A stretch of 64,000 bases of DNA. Source: an uncultured Alphaproteobacteria bacterium. GTDB taxonomy: Bacteria; Pseudomonadota; Alphaproteobacteria; CAAGCB01; CAG-977. Location: contig CALXOZ010000008.1 in assembly GCA_944390195.1 (NCBI GenBank), positions 1 through 64,000 on the forward strand, written 5' to 3'. Under the pieces are notes generated by a model. The model was not told the origin of the DNA and did no database searches. It saw only the letters and a program-made list of their open reading frames with translations. The translations under genes and the position numbers were made by a program. This document shows, piece after piece, positions 17,337-27,178 of the stretch (the stretch's first letter is position 1; each line of letters opens with the position of its first letter).

Positions 17337-19085
17337 ATGACTGATACTGCCGAATACCGTGTCCTTGCCAGAAAATACAGACCGACAACTTTTGCTGATC
17401 TGATCGGACAAGACGCTTTGGTTCAGACCTTAAAAAACGCTATCGATACAAATAAAATTGCTCAAGCCTATATATTGACTGGGATAAGGGGAATCGGAAA
17501 AACCACTTCCGCCAGAATTATCGCCAGAGCCCTTAATTGTATCGGACCGGACGGAAAAGGAACTATGACCACAAATCCTTGCGGCGTCTGTGAACATTGC
17601 CGCGCCATCGCCGAAGACAGACACGTCGATGTCATCGAAATTGATGCCGCCAGCAATACCGGAGTCGCAAACATACGGGAAATTATTGATACGACTCGAT
17701 ATAATCCGACTTCCGCCAGATTTAAAATCTATATCATTGACGAAGTCCATATGTTATCCGTTCCGGCTTTTAACGCTTTGTTAAAAACGTTGGAGGAACC
17801 TCCTGAACGCGTTAAATTCATTTTCGCCACAACGGAAATCAGAAAAGTGCCGATCACCGTTCTTTCACGTTGCCAACGCTTCGACTTGAAACGGGTGGAA
17901 CCGGAATTGTTGACTCGACATCTTAAAAACATCGTCCAAAAAGAAAATGTAACCGCTCAAGAAGAAGCATTGAAATTAATCGCCCGCGCCGCCGACGGAT
18001 CAGTACGCGATGCCTTGTCCCTGCTTGATCAGGCTATTGCGCACGGCGCCGGAAATGTCGACAGCGAACTTGTACGTTCCATGATCGGTCTGACCGATCG
18101 ATCACTGATTGTCGAACTTTACGAACACTTGATGAAAGGCGATATCAAAGCAACACTAAGCGCTTTTGAAAACCAGTACAATTCCGGAGCGGATCCCGTC
18201 GTAGTACTGCAAGATCTACTGGATTTAACCCATCGAATAACCAGAATCAAAATTGCGGAAAGTTTGGCTGATGACCCGTCTTTTTCACCGGATGAAAAAA
18301 AACGTTGCCTATATATGGCTCAACAGCTCTCCATGCCCGTATTGACAAGAACATGGCAGATGCTATTAAAAGGTATTGATGAAACAACAAAAGCGCCCAA
18401 TACAAAACAAGCTGCGGAAATGGTTTTAATCCGTTTGGCTTATGCCGCTGAATTGCCTTCTCCCGTCGATCTGATCAAACAAATTAATGAAAAAAAATTC
18501 AATCCGGACGCGGGCATACGTCAAAACGCTTCCGATTTTCAAAAAAAAAATGAATTAAACCCCTCTTTTCAACCCATCTCCGCAGGAAATACGGCGCCTC
18601 GCCTGCAAAATCAACCAAAAGCCTTCTTTGCCTCTTTGGCCGATATCGTCGCCTATGCCTATAAGCAAAACGAAATGATGTTCGCTTACAACATTGAAAA
18701 TTTCGTCAGCCTCGTTTCTTTTGAACAAGGGAAAATTGAATTCTGCCCTCTGGACAGGACACCGCCCTCTTTGGCGGGAGAAATCGTTGAAAAGTTACGT
18801 CTGTGGACGGGAAAACAATGGATCGTCAGCGTCGTCAATAAAACCGGCGGACAAACTTTGATACAACAAGCGCACACAAATACTGAAAACTTAAAAAGAT
18901 CCATGGCTCAACAGCCTTTGGTTACAGCTATTCTTCATGCTTTCCCTTCGGCAAGGATTGAAACAATCCGCGTAAAAAAAGAAGATGATGAACCGGAAAT
19001 TTCCGCCTATGAATTAAATGCTTTCAATGAACCGAATCCACACTTAAATGATGACGATACGAATGAAGGAGACGATGATGACTGA
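17337..19085 (+). CDS. dnaX: DNA polymerase III subunits gamma and tau
   Basis: Clamp-loader ATPase of 582 residues. The AAA+ domain has the Walker A lysine Lys55 in TGIRGIGKTTSAR, a zinc-binding cluster (Cys residues in ALNCIGPDG and PCGVCEHC), the Walker B-like IDEVHML, and a sensor segment ATTEIRKVPITVLSRCQRF. The C-terminal part is the shorter, variable tau region. It loads the sliding clamp and couples the replisome. Its stop overlaps the start of the YbaB gene by a few bases, and recR follows, the common dnaX-ybaB-recR order. No obvious slippage site for a shorter gamma form was identified. Confidence 0.95.
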   Translation: MTDTAEYRVLARKYRPTTFADLIGQDALVQTLKNAIDTNKIAQAYILTGIRGIGKTTSARIIARALNCIGPDGKGTMTTNPCGVCEHCRAIAEDRHVDVIEIDAASNTGVANIREIIDTTRYNPTSARFKIYIIDEVHMLSVPAFNALLKTLEEPPERVKFIFATTEIRKVPITVLSRCQRFDLKRVEPELLTRHLKNIVQKENVTAQEEALKLIARAADGSVRDALSLLDQAIAHGAGNVDSELVRSMIGLTDRSLIVELYEHLMKGDIKATLSAFENQYNSGADPVVVLQDLLDLTHRITRIKIAESLADDPSFSPDEKKRCLYMAQQLSMPVLTRTWQMLLKGIDETTKAPNTKQAAEMVLIRLAYAAELPSPVDLIKQINEKKFNPDAGIRQNASDFQKKNELNPSFQPISAGNTAPRLQNQPKAFFASLADIVAYAYKQNEMMFAYNIENFVSLVSFEQGKIEFCPLDRTPPSLAGEIVEKLRLWTGKQWIVSVVNKTGGQTLIQQAHTNTENLKRSMAQQPLVTAILHAFPSARIETIRVKKEDDEPEISAYELNAFNEPNPHLNDDDTNEGDDDD

Positions 19086-19386
19086 TTTCAATCAAATTAT
19101 GAAACAAGCTCGGGAAATGCAGGAAAAGTTAATGGCCGAGCAGGAAAAGTTGGCACAAAAAGAAATTACCGGAAAAGCGGGAGGCGGACTTGTGAGCGTT
19201 ACCCTGAACGGAAGAAATGTTGTTAAAAACGTCACAATCGACCCGTCCTTGATCGTCCCCGAAGATGTCGCCATCTTGGAGGACTTGTTGGTCGCAGCGT
19301 TTAACGATGCTCTGAAAAAAGTCGAATCCGAAATGAATGCCGGATTAAGCGGCATCTTGCCGGCAGGAATGAAACTACCTTTCTGA
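19078..19386 (+). CDS. ybaB: YbaB/EbfC nucleoid-associated protein
   Basis: Protein of about 102 residues from the ATG at 19078 (MTDFNQIMKQAREMQEKL); an adjacent ATG at 19075 is equally possible and both overlap the dnaX stop. The N-terminal helix (KQAREMQEKLMAEQEKLAQ), the GGGLVSVTLNGR strand and the LVAAFNDALKKVE helix are typical of the family. It forms a DNA-binding dimer and is thought to act in chromosome organisation or repair with RecR, encoded next. Confidence 0.92.
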   Translation: MTDFNQIMKQAREMQEKLMAEQEKLAQKEITGKAGGGLVSVTLNGRNVVKNVTIDPSLIVPEDVAILEDLLVAAFNDALKKVESEMNAGLSGILPAGMKLPF

Positions 19387-19408
19387 ATTTTTTCAATAAG
19401 GAAGAAAC

Positions 19409-20002
19409 TTGTCAAAAGATCCCGTTCTTACATTAATCGATCTGTTCGCCCGTCTGCCCGGATTCGGACAACGTTCGGCACGAAGGGCTGTTTTGCATCT
19501 GATTAAAAAAAAGGAAACTTTGTTGCCGGATTTCGCCAACGCCATTCAAAACGTCATTCGTACAGTCCGGTTTTGTCCTGTATGCGGTAATTTGGATTCA
19601 CAATCCCCTTGCCATATTTGTATGGATAACGAACGCGACGGACACATCATTTGTGTCGTTCAGGACGTCGCTGATTTATGGGCAATTGAACGCAGTGCCG
19701 CTTTTAAAGGACGGTATCATGTTTTGAACGGATTGTTATCGGCTATTGACGGTACGGGACCGGAAGAATTGAAGCTACCGGCTTTGGAAAAAAGGTTAAA
19801 AGAGGTTTCCCCTCTTCCTTACGAATTAATCCTCGCTTTACCGACAACCGTTGACGGACAAACAACAGCTCATTATATCATCGACAGATTCAAGGATCTG
19901 CCCGTAAAAATCTCATCTCTTGCCCAAGGCATTCCTTTGGGCGGAGAACTTGATTATCTGGACGACGGTACAATCCGGATGGCTTTAAATTCCAGACATT
20001 GA
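19409..20002 (+). CDS. recR: recombination protein RecR
   Basis: Protein of 197 residues that begins at a TTG preceded by AAGGAAG. It has the helix-hairpin-helix segment near the N-terminus (LFARLPGFGQRSARRAVLHL), a four-cysteine zinc motif (CPVCGNLDSQSPCHIC) and a Toprim domain starting at ICVVQDVADLWAIE. It works with RecO and RecF to load RecA on gapped DNA. It is the last gene of the dnaX operon. Confidence 0.95.
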   Translation: MSKDPVLTLIDLFARLPGFGQRSARRAVLHLIKKKETLLPDFANAIQNVIRTVRFCPVCGNLDSQSPCHICMDNERDGHIICVVQDVADLWAIERSAAFKGRYHVLNGLLSAIDGTGPEELKLPALEKRLKEVSPLPYELILALPTTVDGQTTAHYIIDRFKDLPVKISSLAQGIPLGGELDYLDDGTIRMALNSRH

Positions 20003-20052
20003 CATTCATTACGATTCCGTTTTGAAAAGCGCCCGCGTTCACATAAAAACTT

Positions 20053-20092
20053 TCCGGCCTCCGTTTCCAAAAAACAGAGTGCCGGAAAATAA
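20053..20092. terminator. bidirectional terminator between recR and murD
   Basis: An inverted repeat TTTCCGGC/GCCGGAAA with a longer, A-rich loop lies between the two convergent genes recR and murD and has A/T flanks. It could end both transcripts. Confidence 0.5.
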
Positions 20093-20109
20093 TGAAAAAA
20101 CAAATCGTC

Positions 20110-21387
20110 TTATTCCAATTCATTGACACATTTCAAGAAATCTTCTCCGCGTTCTTGAAAGTTCTTGTAAATTCCATAACTTGGAGCCGCCGGTGATAAA
20201 AGGACAACCGTGCCAAAATACGCCATGGAAGACGCTTTTTGAACGGCATCCTTCATGTTCTTCGCCATGACAGCAGTTCCCCCCTTATCATTGACAGCTT
20301 CAGCCAGACGCTTGCCCGTTTGGGGTAAAGTAACAACGCCTGAGGCTCCGCCTTTAGCGATAAAAGAAGCCAATTCCTCATAATTCTGTTCTCTATCAAA
20401 ACCGCCGGCGATTAAAACGACTCTGGACGAACCGAATGATTTCAACGCCGCAATAGCAGTTTCCGGTGTCGTCGAAATACTGTCGTCCACATAAATGACA
20501 CCATTCTTGACACCAACCGTTTGCAAACGGTGCGGCAACGGTTCAAAAGTCTTCAATGCCTCTTCGCATCCCGCCAAAGAACACCCCGCCTGTTCGGCAA
20601 CAGTCAATGCCGCACAAACATTTCTTAAATTATGTTCCCCTTTTAAAGGAACAACATCTGTTCTGAATAATTTCTGACCGCCTTTATAAAAATAGCCGTC
20701 CATAAAATGGATCGTATTAAGAGCACCAAAATAAACCGCATTTGCGGGATCTTTCACATATAAAGCCGTCAAGGCGTCCTGCGCGTTCAATACGGCGACT
20801 TGTTCCGGACGACGGTGTGTCAATATATTCAATTTATCTTTGAAATACTGAGCGTGAGTCTTATGCCAATCTATGTGTTCGGGATATAGATTCAAAACGA
20901 CAGAGATATCAAAAGCGTATTGCAAATCGGCACATTGATAACTGGACATTTCAACGACAACGGCTTCATAATTTTCCAAGCTGTCCGCATAGGCAATTGC
21001 AGGATCACCGATATTGCCGCATAACGCCACTCTGACACCTTCCGCCCGCAACAAATGGGCTATTAAAGAGGCTGTCGTCGATTTTCCTTTCGTTCCTGTT
21101 ACACCGATTAACAAAGGACGATATTCCGGCATCAACAAAGCGGCTTCTATAAACAGATTCGTTCCCGATGTGAAAACAGCCCCGTATTGTTGAGCGGCTT
21201 TGATTTCCTGTCTATATAAACTGATCCCCGGAGATTTTACAATTATTCCTGAAAACGGAATTTGAACGGGATCTTCCACAACGTTAACCGTACAATTACG
21301 CTTTTCTAAAAAAATCGTCGCCGCGCGTCCTTCAAGCCCGTTCCCCCATACCGTTACCGGTCTGTTTCTCAAAGTTTCTAATAACAT
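20110..21387 (-). CDS. murD: UDP-N-acetylmuramoyl-L-alanine-glutamate ligase (MurD or MurD2)
   Basis: Cytoplasmic Mur ligase of 425 residues. The ATP-binding loop is GVTGTKGKSTTAS, followed by the central-domain motifs MSSYQCADL and LNLYPEHIDWHKT and the C-terminal DDSISTTPETAIAAL. It adds glutamate to UDP-MurNAc-L-Ala in peptidoglycan precursor synthesis. The gene overlaps the end of a murL-like gene by 56 bases. In Xanthomonas such a partner ligase (MurD2) uses L-glutamate, and MurL then epimerises it to D-glutamate. The overlap suggests this ligase is the L-Glu type, but that cannot be proved from sequence by eye. Confidence 0.9.
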   Translation of the reverse strand: MLLETLRNRPVTVWGNGLEGRAATIFLEKRNCTVNVVEDPVQIPFSGIIVKSPGISLYRQEIKAAQQYGAVFTSGTNLFIEAALLMPEYRPLLIGVTGTKGKSTTASLIAHLLRAEGVRVALCGNIGDPAIAYADSLENYEAVVVEMSSYQCADLQYAFDISVVLNLYPEHIDWHKTHAQYFKDKLNILTHRRPEQVAVLNAQDALTALYVKDPANAVYFGALNTIHFMDGYFYKGGQKLFRTDVVPLKGEHNLRNVCAALTVAEQAGCSLAGCEEALKTFEPLPHRLQTVGVKNGVIYVDDSISTTPETAIAALKSFGSSRVVLIAGGFDREQNYEELASFIAKGGASGVVTLPQTGKRLAEAVNDKGGTAVMAKNMKDAVQKASSMAYFGTVVLLSPAAPSYGIYKNFQERGEDFLKCVNELE

Positions 21388-22723
21388 CTTTATATTCCTC
21401 TGGTATCAAGTGGTGATCTGTCAATGAAAAGACCTGTCCGGTCAACTCGGCTTGCCGTGTCCGGTATTTTTCACAGACTTCATTTGACAAAGCACGGATC
21501 ACTTTGTCATTGTGCCATTCGGGCTTATCCGAAATCAATAAAAAAGCCAAAGCGGATTCTTCAATTTCCCCGACACATTCAAACGGTTTAAACGCGCTTA
21601 ACCCCAATAATTCCTTATATCCTTGTATTTGAGAAACATCGTCAAGCATATTTTTTGAAAAAATTTGTATCAACTTCTTTTTTTCCATAAAAGGAGCCAG
21701 TGCCAAGAAAACGAAACGGCATTTATCGCAATCGGCGCACCAGTGATCCAAGCGTTTTTTTTCATCCAATTTAAAAGCCTTGTTACAACTGGTAAAAACA
21801 AAGTCATATTTTCGCGTTCTTGAGAATAAAGCGGCAATGGAAAGTTCCGACAAAGCCCGAAGCAATGAAAAATAACGAAATTCCGGCAAAACGTCCAAGG
21901 TCAGGCTCCGGAAAGCCTGCTCAAATTCCAAAGACTTGCTCCATTGATGATTGACTGTGCGTCCGTCTTTTTGTGTATTGCCTATGTTGGCGGAACGTTC
22001 ATTTGACAACGCCGCATCTGAAAAGTCATATAAAACGGCGCTCAGCATTAAAATAAAGGCAATGATCCCTGTAACCGGCACATGACCGTTGAAAGCTCCG
22101 TATTGATCCGCCTGACGGTTAAGGGCGATTAAATTTTCGGACAAATGCCGTTTAACCAGAATTGACGGCAATTCTGCCGTCCTGATCGTTTCCTGAATGG
22201 CGAGCGGATTGCCAACGGAAAATAAAACCGGTTGAAAACCGTTATGCTTTAAAGCCTCTATGGTTACGATCGAATCTTTTCCGCCACCGACCGGCACAAC
22301 AACACGTTTTTTCAAAGAAATTTCCGCCTTTTGGCATACAACACTTTCGTCAAACGGAAAACGGATATTAAGACGGACATTGTTTCTGTATGAAAACTCC
22401 CCCAACCCCGAAGTGTAAAACAAATTGAAGAATTCAGCTTCTTTCTTTGTTAAAACCGTCGAATCCAACTTTATTTCGTCGGGAATGTACAGTTTATAAT
22501 AACTGATCCCCGCGGCTATATGCAACAAACGCAAACACAGATTAACGGCTTGACGTTGACGTTCGTCCCGTATCAAAGGGGCTTGGCAAAAATCCAACGT
22601 CTCTTCAAATACCAGCGCAGAACCGTTGAAAGCATAACGCAAATGAGCCGTATTTGTTTCTTCGTCAAAAAAACAATCCGTAAAATGAAACGATTTGACT
22701 TGTCGGCGGGGCAAAAAAGGCAT
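21332..22723 (-). CDS. murL: UDP-MurNAc-L-Ala-L-Glu epimerase, MurL family
   Basis: Protein of 463 residues matching what I know of MurL: an N-terminal beta-rich part (FTDCFFDEETNTAHLRYAF), an ATP-binding PP-loop (VVPVGGGKDSIVTIEAL), LFSVGNPLAIQETI, a NERSANIGN block and a cysteine cluster HWCADCDKCRF. In Xanthomonas oryzae MurL converts the terminal L-Glu of UDP-MurNAc-L-Ala-L-Glu to D-Glu in an ATP-dependent reaction, bypassing glutamate racemase. The 56-base overlap with murD downstream supports this pairing. The alternative is an unspecified PP-loop enzyme, which the context makes less likely. Confidence 0.82.
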   Translation of the reverse strand: MPFLPRRQVKSFHFTDCFFDEETNTAHLRYAFNGSALVFEETLDFCQAPLIRDERQRQAVNLCLRLLHIAAGISYYKLYIPDEIKLDSTVLTKKEAEFFNLFYTSGLGEFSYRNNVRLNIRFPFDESVVCQKAEISLKKRVVVPVGGGKDSIVTIEALKHNGFQPVLFSVGNPLAIQETIRTAELPSILVKRHLSENLIALNRQADQYGAFNGHVPVTGIIAFILMLSAVLYDFSDAALSNERSANIGNTQKDGRTVNHQWSKSLEFEQAFRSLTLDVLPEFRYFSLLRALSELSIAALFSRTRKYDFVFTSCNKAFKLDEKKRLDHWCADCDKCRFVFLALAPFMEKKKLIQIFSKNMLDDVSQIQGYKELLGLSAFKPFECVGEIEESALAFLLISDKPEWHNDKVIRALSNEVCEKYRTRQAELTGQVFSLTDHHLIPEEYKDVIRNFEKQTGNGMGERA

Positions 22724-22847
22724 TAAAAAATTTCCTTTTTAAAATTAAAATAATCCTTGTAAGAGTTTATCTTTTGTATATACGGTATTCAAGGTTATAT
22801 CAATCAATACAAAATATTTCAGACATGGAATAATGTTGATCCGGATT

Positions 22848-22873
22848 AACGAAGTGTTTATACTTGCTTCGTT
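22848..22873. promoter_or_regulatory. inverted repeat upstream of Sel1 gene
   Basis: AACGAAG and CTTCGTT, separated by 12 bases, lie about 30 bases before the Sel1-repeat gene at 22901. It could be an operator or a small leader hairpin. Nothing identifies the binding protein. Confidence 0.3.
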
Positions 22874-22900
22874 TAACAATCGCATAAAGAGGAAATCACT

Positions 22901-23587
22901 ATGTTTAACAAAGAACAGCGCTCTCTTTATTTCGTATTGTCAATCGTGATTGTAATATTAAGCGCAGCTTTACTGTCTTTTCATCATTTAGAACAAAAAC
23001 CGTATGCCGACAACCCGTTGGAAACGGCTTTAAAATTTTACGAACAAAAAGATTATAAACAAGCGGCTTTTTATTTCGCTCAAGCGGATACACTGAATAT
23101 CGCTCAAGCTTCTTTTGCTTTGGGAGCTATGTATTTTTCCGGAAAAGGGATCGAACAGGATATTGATAAAGCCTTTTCCTATTATGAAAAAGCCGCCGGT
23201 ATGAACTACGCACCGGCTCAAACGACTTTGGCTTTATTGTACATTTACGGAAAAAACATCGCTCAAGACATGGACAAAGGCTTGCATTATTTGCAAAACG
23301 CCGCGGAAAACGGTGAGCGTGAAGCACAATTGTTGCTGGCAAAATGGTATGAAAACGGTGAAAATGTCGATAAAGACATGGAAAAAGCCGTCCATTTTTA
23401 TAAAAAGGCGGCAAGACAAGGGGATATTAATGCAAAACTGGCTTTAGCCGTCATCTATAAAAACGGTGCGCCCGGTATACCGGCTAACCCGTATACGGCA
23501 GCACATTGGCAGGAAAGCATAAAAAAACAAAAAGACTTCGAAAACATTTTCCAAAATCAACCTTCCGATCATGTCAGCATACATTAA
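22901..23587 (+). CDS. membrane-anchored Sel1-repeat protein
   Basis: Protein of 228 residues with an N-terminal membrane anchor (residues about 9-27) and four to five Sel1 repeats (for example SFALGAMYFSGKGIEQDIDKA and QLLLAKWYENGENVDKDMEKA). Sel1 repeats form an alpha-solenoid for protein binding; this one should face the periplasm. AGAGGA lies nine bases before the ATG. A second Sel1 gene starts ten bases after its stop, so the two form an operon. Its partner is unknown. Sel1 proteins are frequent in host-associated bacteria and act in envelope signalling, exopolysaccharide control or host interaction. Confidence 0.75.
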   Translation: MFNKEQRSLYFVLSIVIVILSAALLSFHHLEQKPYADNPLETALKFYEQKDYKQAAFYFAQADTLNIAQASFALGAMYFSGKGIEQDIDKAFSYYEKAAGMNYAPAQTTLALLYIYGKNIAQDMDKGLHYLQNAAENGEREAQLLLAKWYENGENVDKDMEKAVHFYKKAARQGDINAKLALAVIYKNGAPGIPANPYTAAHWQESIKKQKDFENIFQNQPSDHVSIH

Positions 23588-23596
23588 AAAAACGAT

Positions 23597-25054
23597 ATGA
23601 AAAAATTCGCTCTTTTATTATTTGTTGCGCTTTCGGGTATTTTTCCCGCAACGGCTCAAGACATCGATCATGATTCTTTCGAGCTCGGCGTTGAAGCTTT
23701 TAATGCCGGAAATTGCAAAGAAGCTTTGAGAATCATGAGAAAATATGAAAAAGAGCAGCCCAGCGCCGCATATGTCGTGCGAATCTGCGAACTCATGGAA
23801 CCCGAAGAAGACAATGAAGGGATTTCTTACGATATTTTTATGCGCGACTTGAAAAAAGGCGATCTGTCACGATTGGACAGACTAGGGATGGTTGAACGTT
23901 TCTCAAAAGAAATCAGCGGATTCTCCGGAGCAATGTATGTTCAATCCTTACGCGAAAACGCAAAAAAAAATCCGGAATCAGCTTTTCAAATGGGATTGCT
24001 CTACCAAGAAGGCATCGGAGTTAAACGCAACTTCAAACGGGCTGCCGACTTCTTTTCCGCAGCCAGCGAAAAAGGACACGCCAACGCTTCAAATTCATTG
24101 GGTATGTATTACCGCTTCGGAATCGGTGTGAAAAAAAACGCAAAAAAAGCCGAAGAACTTTACAAGAAAGCCATCTTAAATGGAAATTCCTACGCTTTTT
24201 ATAACTTGGGTCAAATGTACGCGGATCAAGAGGATTTTCTGCAAGCATGGATCCTTGCCGATCTGGGCGTAAGAAGAATCAATCCTCAAACGGAAAAGAA
24301 AAAGCATTTCCGGATCGACAGTCTTTTGAAAAAAACAAAAAAGAATTTATCCCCCTTTCAACAGACCTATTTGGAAAAATTCCGTCCTTATTGGCTTAAA
24401 CCGGTTATGACAAAGCAAGAAAAAAAGAATCTTGCCATCATCAAAGAGTTGCCGATCGCCCCAAAAAAGATGATTGAAGAAACTCCTTTTATGACATTCA
24501 TCCGCAAAGACGCCTTTGATAACAAATATAAAACATTTTACCCTCTGATGCCTTACTGGGTCGCTTTTGATTCAAATAGTGCCGACAATCCGGACTTGAC
24601 GGGGAAAAAAGCGCCCGCCCCTTTTCCGGAAGAAAGCGATACATTAGCCGCTCTTTATTTCAGACCCGCCGATCCCCGTCATATCCGGTTGACTTTGCGG
24701 AAAAAAGAAAGCGCCATTCCCGTCATGGTCGGAGACGTTTTAACTGTATATGTTTACACCCCTTTATATGAAAACAACACAACCCGCAAAGGGGGACATA
24801 TGTACTTGAAAAACACGGGATACAAAATCAATTTATACAACCCTAACAATGTGTTGACTGCCGCCGCTTCAATTGCTTTAACCCCATTGTCGGAACAAAC
24901 GGCACGCAATGAAAGTTGGTTAAGCAAGCGATTTTACGTCCGTAAAGAAGGAACGGCTCTGATTCGTTTCACCGAAAGGGAGACACCGGACGGAAAAGTT
25001 ATTTTTCCGCATACGCTCAAGATTGTCGCGACAAAAGGCAAACCTCCGAAATGA
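23597..25054 (+). CDS. secreted Sel1-repeat protein with large C-terminal domain
   Basis: Protein of 485 residues with a signal peptide (cleaved near ATA-Q, residue 20). A TPR-like start is followed by two or three Sel1 repeats (residues about 130-215: SAFQMGLLYQEGIGVKRNFKRA, SNSLGMYYRFGIGVKKNAKKA). The remaining 270 residues form a domain I do not recognise, with beta-strand-rich segments such as VGDVLTVYVYTPLY and LKNTGYKINLYNP near the end, perhaps an immunoglobulin-like fold. It is probably periplasmic or surface-exposed. It ends one base before the convergent dsbD-like gene. Confidence 0.7.
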   Translation: MKKFALLLFVALSGIFPATAQDIDHDSFELGVEAFNAGNCKEALRIMRKYEKEQPSAAYVVRICELMEPEEDNEGISYDIFMRDLKKGDLSRLDRLGMVERFSKEISGFSGAMYVQSLRENAKKNPESAFQMGLLYQEGIGVKRNFKRAADFFSAASEKGHANASNSLGMYYRFGIGVKKNAKKAEELYKKAILNGNSYAFYNLGQMYADQEDFLQAWILADLGVRRINPQTEKKKHFRIDSLLKKTKKNLSPFQQTYLEKFRPYWLKPVMTKQEKKNLAIIKELPIAPKKMIEETPFMTFIRKDAFDNKYKTFYPLMPYWVAFDSNSADNPDLTGKKAPAPFPEESDTLAALYFRPADPRHIRLTLRKKESAIPVMVGDVLTVYVYTPLYENNTTRKGGHMYLKNTGYKINLYNPNNVLTAAASIALTPLSEQTARNESWLSKRFYVRKEGTALIRFTERETPDGKVIFPHTLKIVATKGKPPK

Positions 25055-25055
25055 A

Positions 25056-27101
25056 TTACAAGTCCTCAATCAGGGAAAGAACTGTTTTTTCCGTAATGAT
25101 TTGAGGCAAAACAACGGCTTGACGGGCATGAGGAGCATAATAAACATATAAAGGAACGCCCGCACGCCCGAAGCTTTCCAAAGCAGCCGTAATTTCGTCA
25201 TCATGATTCGTCCAATCCCCTGAAAAAGCAACAACGCCTTTTTGACGGAAAGCTCGAGCAACTTTTTGTGATGACAACGCCGTTTTTTCATTCACTAGGC
25301 ACGTCAAACACCATTTTGCCGAAAACTTGATAAATACAGGAACCCCCGCTTGTCTGAAATCCTGAATTTCAACCGCATTATAAGGAATCCAATCAATCCG
25401 GCTTTCATTCCCTTTGTCCGATACTGTCTCGGAAACGGAATAAATGCCGTACCCGATCAAAACAAAGGTTAACAGAACGCTTGCAAACGCCGTCTTTTTT
25501 AATTTATTTAAACGACTTGCCAATCCTGACAACCATGCCGAAAAAGAAATGACAATCAGGCATATCAGCCCCGAGGCAAGAGCCGAACCGCCTTGTTGCG
25601 CGCAAAGAACCCATAAAAGCCAAGCCGAAGCGCCATAAAGCGGAAATGCCAGGAATTGACGCAGTAAATTCGTCCATTCCCCCGGTTTTGGCAGGAATTT
25701 TCCCAGCTCCGGATAAAAATCCAGCATCAAGAAAGGAAAAGACATTCCCAAGCCCATTACAAGAAAAACACTCATTGTAACAGCGGGCGGATTCATCAAA
25801 CCATACCCCAACGCTGTTCCCATGAACGGCGCCGCACAAGGTGTCGCCACAACGACAGCCAGAACCCCCGTGCCGAAATCCCCCCAATCTTTGCCGATAT
25901 TCATTCCTGTGGCAGACAATCGCTCTCCGACACTGACGACATCGGAGAAAACAAGTCCCAAAAAGAATAGGAGCAAACACATTGCCAAAACAAAAGGCGG
26001 ATATTGCAGCTGGAATCCCCAGCCCAGTTCCGCCCCCGCCGAACGCAATAAAACCAGCACGGAACCGATCAGGATAAAAGAAAATAACACACCCGCCATA
26101 TAATAAAGACCGGCCTTTTTCCGACCGGAAGGATCAAGACTTTCTTTTGTATTGATCAAACGAAACGCTTTTAAGGACAAGACCGGAAAGACGCATGGCA
26201 TCAAATTAAGCAACACACCGCCCAAAAAGGCAAAAACCAAAGCGATAATGAAATCGACAAAGTCAATCGGCATATCAAAAACGGGCAGATCTTTTTGTTG
26301 TTTTTGCGCTGAAATGTCAAAAGCGCGTATCCGTTCCCCCTGAACATTGTAAAACGCTAGAACACCCGTCAAAACATCGCTTGTTTCATAGAAATCCGCA
26401 GGCGCTTTTTTCATAAATATAAAAGCCCGTCCGTCTTTTATTTTCATTTCCTGTTTTGCGGAATAGGTCAATTTTTTAGGGGTATCCACAAAAAAATAAG
26501 CCTGTTCGGGCATATCGGAATCGGGCAAAGGAACAGACAGAATTAAAGAATCCGCTGTTTCAAAAAACTCCGCCGCCGGCAAAGCGGAAGGCAGATTTTC
26601 CAAAACGTCAACAACTTCTTCATTTTCCTTCGATTCTTGGGAAGAACCGACAACCATTAATAAACCGACATTTTGTTCAAGCGGGACACATTCCCGATAA
26701 CAGGCTAACCATGTAACCTGTCCGGAGATTTCAATAATTTCTCCTTTTTTCAGATTGTCGGGAGCTTTTATTTTCACTAACAGATAAGCTCGATCACTGT
26801 AACCGTACTCTGTCAACGTCCCCAATGTAAACTTTTGCGGAGTCTGCCAATAGCGTCCGATTTCTTGAAAACCCTCCGGCAGATCCAATTTCAAAGAAAT
26901 CGGTTCACCGGAATCTCCCGCGTTTTTCCAATAGACGTGACCGCCGCGTTCAACCGATATTTTAAGCGCCAGAAAAAATTCTTCTCCGGGGGAAACGAGT
27001 TCTTTTCGCGCCAGCAACTCGGCTCGGTTTGCAACTTCGCAAAGGGCGTCCGGAACGAAAGAAAAAAATAAAAAATAAAAAATATATAAAACCCGTTTCA
27101 T
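25056..27101 (-). CDS. thiol:disulfide interchange protein, DsbD/ScsB type
   Basis: Protein of 681 residues, longer than classical DsbD. It has a signal peptide, an N-terminal periplasmic region (about 22-260) with beta-sandwich features and a Cys pair region near WLACYRECVPL, then eight membrane segments (about 285-545) with the redox cysteines in LMPCVFPVLS and ATPCAAPFMG, and a C-terminal thioredoxin-like domain with the motif KWCLTC. It carries electrons from cytoplasmic thioredoxin to periplasmic substrates such as disulfide isomerases, cytochrome maturation factors or peroxide-defence proteins. The long N-terminal region favours ScsB over DsbD. A DsbA-like protein is encoded at 38460, but not beside it. 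Confidence 0.85.
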   Translation of the reverse strand: MKRVLYIFYFLFFSFVPDALCEVANRAELLARKELVSPGEEFFLALKISVERGGHVYWKNAGDSGEPISLKLDLPEGFQEIGRYWQTPQKFTLGTLTEYGYSDRAYLLVKIKAPDNLKKGEIIEISGQVTWLACYRECVPLEQNVGLLMVVGSSQESKENEEVVDVLENLPSALPAAEFFETADSLILSVPLPDSDMPEQAYFFVDTPKKLTYSAKQEMKIKDGRAFIFMKKAPADFYETSDVLTGVLAFYNVQGERIRAFDISAQKQQKDLPVFDMPIDFVDFIIALVFAFLGGVLLNLMPCVFPVLSLKAFRLINTKESLDPSGRKKAGLYYMAGVLFSFILIGSVLVLLRSAGAELGWGFQLQYPPFVLAMCLLLFFLGLVFSDVVSVGERLSATGMNIGKDWGDFGTGVLAVVVATPCAAPFMGTALGYGLMNPPAVTMSVFLVMGLGMSFPFLMLDFYPELGKFLPKPGEWTNLLRQFLAFPLYGASAWLLWVLCAQQGGSALASGLICLIVISFSAWLSGLASRLNKLKKTAFASVLLTFVLIGYGIYSVSETVSDKGNESRIDWIPYNAVEIQDFRQAGVPVFIKFSAKWCLTCLVNEKTALSSQKVARAFRQKGVVAFSGDWTNHDDEITAALESFGRAGVPLYVYYAPHARQAVVLPQIITEKTVLSLIEDL

Positions 27102-27178
27102 TTTTTGCCTATTTAGCTTAAAATTGTAAACGACTTAAGTCATGATTGATGAAACTTATTATTTAAGGATATGATTTC

